This document shows positions 53,801 to 62,800 of a stretch of 64,000 bases of DNA, piece by piece. The position numbers and the translations under genes were made by a program. Source of the stretch: Kitasatospora mediocidica KCTC 9733 (GTDB lineage Bacteria > Actinomycetota > Actinomycetes > Streptomycetales > Streptomycetaceae); assembly GCF_000744225.1 (NCBI RefSeq), contig NZ_JQLN01000001.1:744001-808000 (forward strand), given 5' to 3'. Position 1 is the first letter of the stretch; the number at the start of each line of letters is the position of its first letter. The notes beneath the pieces were generated by a model that did no database searches, was not told the origin of the DNA, and saw nothing but the letters and a program-made list of their open reading frames with translations.

Positions 53801-56800
53801 CTCCGTCGCACGGTCGGCGAACCGGGCCGAGTTCGGGATGGGCTTGCTCGTGTCCACCTCGGCGAGCTCGACCGTCCGGTAGCCGCCCAGTCGGTCGTGA
53901 TAGGTGCCGTTCGCAGCCCGGTACGCCGGGTGCTGCGTCATATCGACCTCCGGCACCGGAGCGTGCGGCGCGGCCTCCCGCACCTGGTACTCACGCCAGT
54001 GGCCACCTCCGGCGACCGCCAGCACCGGCCTCCCGTTCGCCGTGAAACCGACCGCCTGCGTCACCACCAGGTGGTTGCTGCCGGCGTTGTTCGCCGGCGG
54101 GAGCGACCACACATCGTCACTCGCCACCACCAGCTTCGGCCGCAGACCGGTCCGCTGGAACAACTCACGTGCCACCTGCGGCACATACTCACCATCCAGC
54201 GCCTCACCCAGACCACAGGCGAGCAACTGCACGTCGTCCGTGCCGTTCCACTCCTCCGTTCTGCGCAACTCGACCAGGGTGTCCGCCAGACGCGTCGGCG
54301 ACATCTCCAACCCGTCATGCAGCGGCATCCGACTCACCGCGTGCGTATGCGCACCCAGCATGAAGACACCCTGATGCCCCGGAAGCCGCCCCAGCATCTC
54401 GTCCAACACCGCGCGATCCGACTTGCTCACCACCGAATCGGTCAACCAGCGGCCACGACCGGCACCGTGCTTCGACAGCGGCTCACCCACGGTCGGCGGG
54501 AGCGGGTCGAATTCACGCCCCTCCCGCCATACGGGGATCGCCTCGCGCAGCAGGACCGTCACGGCCTGCCGCAGGGCCGCCACAGAGCCCGCGTTGCCGT
54601 CCTGTTCGGCTTCCGCCCGCTCGTTCCCAGCACGCTCCTCCACCCGGTCGAGGCTGGCGTCGAAGTTCTTCGAAGGGACGGCGTGTGTCTGCAACACCTT
54701 GCGCAGCGCGTCACCGAGCTCGCCGAGCGCTCCCTGCGCGGCCGGGTGACCGTAGAGCGCCACCACGGCACCGTCGAGGAGGTGATCATCCAGCGTGAGG
54801 ACCGCCTCCTTGTTCTTCTCCCGCTGCGCAGCGACATAGCCGGCATGGCTTTCCCTCGCCGACTCGCCGCCCTCGACGGCCTGCGCGTGCTCCTGGTAGA
54901 TCGTCCTGAGCGCTCCGAGACTGGTCCTGACGTCCGTCGCAACGGCTTTGTGGAACTTCTCGCCGAGCCGACCCATATCGGTGGCGATGGCCAGCCGGAT
55001 GTCGAAGACGATCGTGGGCTCCCCCCGCCCGGTGATCATGTTCAGGCTCTCGCCGCCACTCAGCCCGAAATTCAGCGGCTTGTCCGGGTCATGCTTCACA
55101 AAGGTGTTCGGCTCGGGCGGGTACGGGCCGTAGCCGAGCGCCACGGGCTTCTTCACGAGGTCCTTGTGGGCGAGCGGACTCCGTGCGAATTCACTCTCCC
55201 GCTGACCCTCCCCCAGGACGAAACCGAAATCGGTCGCCCGGGGGTTGATGTCCTCCAGAGCGGGAGTGAACGCCACCTTCCACGACGGCTCGTCGGCAGC
55301 CGGCTTTTCCACCCGGACGGGCTGGACACTCCTGCGGGCGAGGGCCAGGCGGGTCTGCATGTCGGCCTCGACGGAGAGCTTCTCCATCAGGGACGCATGC
55401 TCGGGAGCGCGATATCCGCCGGAGAGGATCCCGGGATACCCCTCGCCGTGCAGCGCCTCCGCAGCCGCGACGAACAGGCCCGAACGGGCCGTGTCGGCCC
55501 CTCCCCGGTCGAACGGACCGACCAGCAGACTGTGCGCGTCATCGTCCCCGAGGTGCAGATACACCTCACTCATGCCACCGTCGCGCAGCCCCTTCGCGAT
55601 CGCCTCCGTCTCCGCGTGATTGACGACGAAATTCCTGATCGTCCCGTAGGGAACGGCGAGCCTCGCGCTCTTGTCCCTCGCGGGCCAGTGCCACGAGAAC
55701 GGAACCACGGCGACCGGGAAATCCTCGCCATCGTGGGAGACAGCGCCGATGGCCGCGTCGTAGAAATCACTGCGCCACGTCCCGCCGGAGGCCACCCGCA
55801 CATTGACGCCGATCACCAGGCCACCCCGAGCACCGCGGGCAGCTTGGGCATCGCCGGAGGCCGGATCGGAGATCCCGGCGAACGCCTCGTCGCGATAGCG
55901 CGCGATCAAGCCGTTCAGATCGGTGTGCTCTTCCAGAACGACGGCGACGACACCGACGAATCCGATTCTCTCCGGGGCGAGCTCTCCCACCGGCTGACGA
56001 CCATCGGGGTCGACGGGAGGCAGCCGCCTCCCGAACCGGCTCGGAACGCCCCGCCCGGTCAGGGAAGGACCGCCGCTCTCCTTCCGGGCCCCCGAGGAAG
56101 CCACGGGTCCCGACGATGAACCCCCCTGCTGACCTCCGGCGCCTGCCCCGCCGCCCTTGGAGCCCACGTTGCCGTTGCCGGCCCCGCCGCCCCGACCGCT
56201 CGCGTTGCCGCGACCGCCGGCATTGCCCTTGCCACCCGGGTTGCCCGTGCCGCCCGCGTTGCCCTTGCCAGCCTGATTGCCCGTGCCGCCCGCGTTGCCC
56301 TTGGCGCTCGCCTTGTCGCCCGGACGACGCGTCACGCCGAACCGCGGGGCCTCCGGAGCCAGCAGGCCGAGGTCGATCAGCGGCAGTGACTTGACCCGGT
56401 CCAGGACCGCGAGGGCGGTTTCGTCCGCTGTTTCGTACCGGCGGGTGAGCGCGTCCGCGGCGCCGGGCTTCGCGTCACTGCCGTTCGCGAGCGGATTCGA
56501 CGGCCTCGGCGCAGCGATCCACTCCTTGAGGACCTTGAGGATCGCCGGCTTCTGCGCCGGGTCCTCCCAACGGTCGACCAGCTCCTGGTCATCACTGATC
56601 CCGGCGCGGATCCTGGCGTAGGCACTCCGCGCGTCCTTCTCCTCCCGCATGCGGTCGAGGAGCACGCGGGGCGACGCCCAGCGGTCATCGCCCGACACCG
56701 CCGTCACGGCGGAATCGGTGGAATCGGCGGAATCGGTGGAGTGGCGGTCGGTGACGGCGTCGAGCGGGTGGTCCCGCACGACCGTGGTGCTGTCGACCGT

Positions 56801-59800
56801 GTCCTCGATGACCTTCAGGTAGCGGGCGGGCAGCGCTTCGAACTCGTCGATGGACGTCATCAACCCGTCCTCGCGCACCGCACGACTGTCCGGCCGCTGC
56901 CGGAACAGGGCACCGGGGCCGACGCGGTTGCCCGCGCTGTCCAGACCGGAGTCCTGGTACTCGTCCTTCAGGCCCAGGTAGTGCAGGACCTCGTGCACCA
57001 GAACGGGCCGGTGGGCCGCGTCCTCGGCCGGATCGGCCGGCAGGTTCCAGGAACGCTGGTCGGAGTCGACCGGCACGCTGTGACGCCTGATCGTGATCTG
57101 CTCGGGGTGCCTGTCGCCCGGCAGCAGTTCCAGGTCCAGATGGAACTGGTCACCCGAGCGAGGGAGTTTCAGGCCGACGTTGACGTGCTCGTCCAGGGCG
57201 CTCTGCACACCGTCGCGGATCGCCGCGAGATCGTCCCGCGACAGGCCGCCGGCCTCCAGGTCCACCCGCAGGCTCACCGTGTGGTGCCGCACCCAGGTCC
57301 CGTTGTCCGCCTGGACGCGCCGCACCACCGATCGGACCAGCGCCTGCGTACCGGCCAGTGCCCCCCGCGCGCGATCGACCAGCGGCTCACGCGCCGGGTC
57401 GAACAGTTCGGTGTGCACGGAGGCGGTCGGCGCCTTCGCCAACCGGTGTCGCCACCCCTGCGCCGGAACCGCGACCCGCTGGGCCGGCTCCTCGACCGCG
57501 CGCCGCGCAGCCGGGTGCGGCTGCGCGGCCGGCTGCCCGGGGGCACCGTGCGGCTCGACAACCTCCGCATGCGGCTCGGGCTGCGGCTCGGGCAGTGGAC
57601 CGGTCGACCGGTCGTACAGGCTGTGGGCCTCACGGTAGATCCGCGTCACCTCGGCGTCGGTGAACTCCCCTGTGCCGCCGACGATCTGCTGGATCTGCTG
57701 GATCTGCTGCCTGACGACATCGATCTCCTGGTCGTAGAACTCGTAGCTGACGTTGTTCTCCAGCAGGTCCTTCATCCGGTGCCCGGACATCCACTTGACC
57801 GTGGGAACGAACGGGGAGATCGTCCGCGCGGCATGCGCCTCCAGCGTCCGGATCCGTTCGTCGGCTTCCCCGTTCAGGTCCAGCACGGGCTGCCGCGACG
57901 GCTCCGGGAGCCGGGCCCTCGACTTGTTCAGTTCGCGCAGGTACGGGTAGGCCCGTTCGAACACCTGGTACCCGGTCATCTCGACGGGGTCCCGCATCCT
58001 GTCGAGTCCGCCGGCCACCCGCTCCTGGGTACGCGGGTGCGAGGAGTGCCGGAAGTCCGTCAGGCCGGCGCCCCCGTCCCCGTCCCCGAAGTAGAAGTCG
58101 ACGGCATCGCCGATCCGGGCCAGGTCCGCCGCAGCGAATCCGCCCGGCCAGTTCGTGACGTTCCGCTGCAGGTCCTGCTCTCTCGGCTCCTCGATGAAGA
58201 CCCGGCCGTAGTGCCGCCCGAAGGCCTCCTCCACCTCGACGCCGCGGTCCCACCCCTTGGACGGCGCGAGGTTCGGCAGGCCGTCCTCGATCCGGTGCGG
58301 GCTGATGTCGACGGAGATGACCTTGATCCCGGCGAACGCGAGCTCGTCGATCACGCCGCTGCGCATACCGACCGCCCCCAGGACCGTGTGGGTCGTCGAC
58401 AGGTAACGCAGCAGCGCGAGTTCCTTGCGGCGCATGTCACCGGTGAGCCGGCCGTCCTCCTCCAGGTTCCTGACCGAGTGCCACTCCCAGTAGTTCAGCA
58501 GGTGCGGGCCCTCGCTCCATCCGGCCGGCTCCTCGCCCATGGGGACGACCTGCACGTCGTGGCCCACCGCGCTGGCCTTGATCTGCTCGATGATCTCCCG
58601 CACGCCCTGGTGCCCGGTGTCGAGCGCGGGCGCGTTGGCGCCGGGCCGGTCGCTGTGGCCGGTGCCCCGGAAGGGGACGATGATGTACCGCGCGTCGGGC
58701 TGGAATCCACGGCTCGCCAGGTCCTCCTGGAAGGCCGCCGCCTCGGCCTCGCTGTAGGCGCCGTAGCGCTGCGCCAGGCTGGGGATGACGAACTCCTCGC
58801 GGTAGGAGTACCGCGCATGGCCCACCGGGTCGGCCGTCCCCTGGGCGGCGGTCGCGATGGCCTGGAGCCGGGCGAGCTTCGCCTGATCCTCCGGCTGCGG
58901 ATCCGTCAGGCGCATGATCCGGTTGCGCTCGTGCTCCAGGCTCGTGTCCCGCAGGTACTTCGCGATGTGGGAGGTCGCGACGGTCTCGCTCATCGAGAAG
59001 CCACGGACCGACGGCGCGCTCGTCCAGTAGACCCCCCGCCCCTGACCCACCAGGTCGTCGTGGAGCAGAGCGATCTGCCGAGCCTGCCGCTCGGTCTCCC
59101 TCCGGACGTTCCAGATCAGCAGGCTGCGGGTGGGGTGGAGCACCATCGCGGCCCGCACGTGGTACATGTCCCCCGAGTTCTCGGCCCGGATCGCGTACGT
59201 GTTCTTGTCGTTCAGTCCGCGCTCGCCCAGCGCCAGGGTCAGGGCCGCCGCGTCGGACGGAAGTTCGGCGGCACCGCGGACCGTCAGCGCGGGAGCGGCG
59301 GGAGGCGCGGGTGGCGCGGCTGCCTGCTCGGTGTGTGCCGAATCCCCGGACAGCGCCTGGGTGATGAGGTCCACCACCGACGCGGGCTGCTCCGGGTGCG
59401 ACGCGGTGGTCGCGGGCGGCGGACCGTCCTGGGCGAACCGGGACGCGCCGGGGATGTTGTTGTCCGGCTTCAGCCGGCCGGGCTCGACCGGACGGTAGCC
59501 GGCCGGGCTGTCCTGGTACGTGCCCCGCGCGGACTGGAACGCCGCGTGCTCCGTCATGGTGACGTCCACCCCGCGGTCGTCCAGCTGGTACCCACGCCAG
59601 TGAGCGCCCTTGACGACGGCGAGAACCGGCTTGCCGTCCGTGGTGTAGCCGACCGCCTGCGTCACCACCAGGTGGTTGCTGTCGTCCCTGTTCGCCTGCG
59701 GAAGCGACCACACGTCGTCAGTCGCCACCACCAGCAGCGGCCGCAGACCGGTCCGCCGGAACAACTCACGTGCCATCTGCGGCACGTAGTCCCCGTCCAG

Positions 59801-62800
59801 TGCCTTGTCCAGAGCACAGGCGAGCAGCTGCACGTCGTCCGTGCCGTTCCACGCCTGCGTTCTGTGCAGCTCGACCAGGGTGTCCACCAGGCGCGTCGGC
59901 GACATCTCCAACCCGTCATGCAGCGGCATCCGACTCACCGCGTGCGTATGCGCACCCAGCATGAAGACACCGTCCTGCGCCGGAAGCCGCCCCAGCATCC
60001 CGTCCAACACCGCGCGATCCGACTTGCTCACCACCGAATCGGTCAACCAGCGGCCACGACCGGCACCGTGCTCCGACAGCGACTCACCCACCGTCGGCGG
60101 GAGCGGGTCGAATTCACGTCCCTCCCGCCATGCGGAGATCGCCTCGCGCAGCAGGACCGTCACGCCCTGCCGCAGGGCCATCGCGGACCCCACCCGGCCG
60201 TCCTGTTCGGCCTCGTTCCGCTCCCCCGCACCGCCGCGCGTGCCCACCCGGCCGGCACTGTCCGTGAAGTTTCCCGAAGGGTCGGCGTGGGTCTGAAACA
60301 CCTTGCGCAGCGCGGCGCTGAGCTTGCCCAGCGCATCCGCCGCGCCCGGGTGATCGTAGAGCGCCAGCACGGCACGGTCGAGGAGGTGATCATCCAGGGT
60401 GAGGGCCGCCTGCTTTCCCTTCTCCCCCTGAGCGGTGACATAGCCGGCGTGTTCTGTCCCGGCCGCCGCCTCGGCGTCCCCGGCGCCTCGCGCATCCGCC
60501 TCGTACACCCTCCTGAGCGCCTGGAGGCTGCTCCTGACGTCCTTCGCCGTCGCCTTGTGGAAGTGCTCACCCAGACGACCCATGTCGGTGGCGATCGCCA
60601 GCCGGGTGTCGAAGACGATCCTGGGCTTCTCGGCCCCCGTCCGCTCACGCCCCGCGATCATGTTCACGCCCTCACGGGTGCTCTCCCCGAAATCGAGAGG
60701 CTCGTCCGGAATGTGCTTCACGAAGGTGTTCGGCTCGGGCGGGTACGGGCCGTAGCCGAGCGCCACGGGATTCTTCACGAGGTCCTTGTGGGCGATCGGA
60801 CTCCGCGCGAATTCACTCTCCCGCTGACCCTCCGTCAGGACGAAGCCGAAATCGGTCGCCCTCGGGTTGAGATCCTCCAGACGAGGGGTGAAAGCCACCT
60901 TCCAATCCGGATCACCGGCGTCCTTCTTCTCCACCCTGACCGGCTGGACACTCCTGCGGGCGAGGGCGAGGCGGGTCTGCATGTCGGACTCGACCGAGAG
61001 CTTCTCCATGAGGGAGGCATCGTCGGGAGCGCGATATCCACCGGAGAGGATGCCGGGATACCCCTCGCCGTGCAGCGCCTCCGCAGCCGCGACGAACAAC
61101 CCCGAACGGCCCGTGGGGTTCTGGCCCCGGTCGAACGGACCGACGAGGAGGCTGTGCGCGTCGTCGTCACCGAGGTGCACGTACACCTCGTTCATGCCGC
61201 CGTCGCGCAGCGCCTTAGCGATCCCGTCGGTCGCCTCGTGATTGACGACGAAGTTCCTGATCGTCCCGTAGGGAACGGCGAGTTTCGCGCTCCGGTCCCT
61301 CGCGGGCCAGTGCCACGAGAACGGAACGACGGTGACCGGGAAATCCTGGTCGTCGTGGTTGATCCTGCCGACCGCCGTGTCGTACAGATCGCCGTTCCAC
61401 GCCCCGTCGGGGGCCACCCGCACATTGACGCCGATCACCAGGCCACCCCGAGCACCCCGACCGGCAGCGGCATTGCCGGCTGCCGCATCGGAGATCCCCG
61501 CGAAGGCCTCATCGCGATAGCGGGCGATCAAGGCGTTCAGGTCGATGTGCCTGTCCAGGACGACAGCGACCACACCCACGAATCCGACGGTCTCCGCAGA
61601 GGGGTTGGCCACCTCCTGACCACCTTCCGGTGTGACCGGAGGAACGTGCATCCCGAATTCCGTCAGACCGGCCTGCTCGACGATGACAGGCCGACCCTCC
61701 TGCCCGGGGGCGGACGCAGTGACGACTCCCGTTGCCGGAACTCCCCGGGTGCCGCCCCTTCCCCCGCCGACGCCGCCCCGACCGCCCTGCCCAACCTGGC
61801 CGCCGCCCCGACCGCGCGGGCCAACCTGGCCAACCTGACCGCCGCCCCGACCGCCCTGGCCGCCAACCTGGCCAACCTGACCGCCGCCCCGACCGCCCTG
61901 ACCGCCGCCCTGACCGCCTCTGCCGCCCTGGCCACCTCGGCCGCCTTGGCCGCCGCCCTGGCCACCTCGGCCACCCCGAGGCGCCATGCCGAAGTGCGGA
62001 GCGTCGGGACCCAGCAGGTCGAGATCGACACGGCCGGGAAGGGAGTTCCCCTTGCGGTCCGAAACGGCCGCCCAGATCCGGACATCGGCACCGAACGCCT
62101 CCGGGCGCGGGTCCGTGTCGACCCTCAGGACGTCGTACGTGGTCGGATCCGCCCAGCGCAGGACACCGTCCTCCCCATGGATCAGAGCCAGCGCATGCCC
62201 GTCACCCTCGGCGTCACGGCCGGCCAGGAGAACAGTCGCGAAAGTACCGCGCCCGGACTGCCGCACCTCCCCGATCAGCTCCGCCAACCCCGCCTCACCC
62301 ACACCGAATTCGTGCGGCAGGCCATGGTTCTTCGACAACAGCATCGCCGCGCCGGCCTCCGCCTCGGAGCGCAGCGGCCGGTCCGCCGGACGCTGCTTGC
62401 CGTAGTGCGTCGCACGCAGCGCCTCGGTGGCCTCCAGGCAGTGCTGCAACGTGCCACCGTCCACGCTCACGTCATGCGGGTTGACGAAGCGCAGCAGCTC
62501 GGGGGTCGGCTCGTGGAACTCGGTGGTGCCCACCTCCAGGAGATGCCGGCTCAGCGCCTCCTCCTGCTCCTTGGTCGCCAACTCCAGGTCGCGCGCCCAG
62601 CGCACCGCGTCCGTCCGCTCATAGGCAGGAGTCCGCTGCCGGACGACCCGCGACGCCTCCCCCTCCTCGGCGGGCTCCTCCTCGCGCTGCCGTTTGACCC
62701 CGACGTGAGAACTCGACGGCTCGGTGGAGCCCGGCTCCCCGTCCGCCGTCTCCTCGCGCGGCGAGCCGCTCAGCACCTCCTCGATCGAGGCAACCGATTC

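Noticed and set aside
61745..61985. Collagen-like domain
   Set aside because: Gly-rich repeats are irregular (GGRGGQ, GGGQVGQ) and lack proline and the strict Gly-X-Y pattern.
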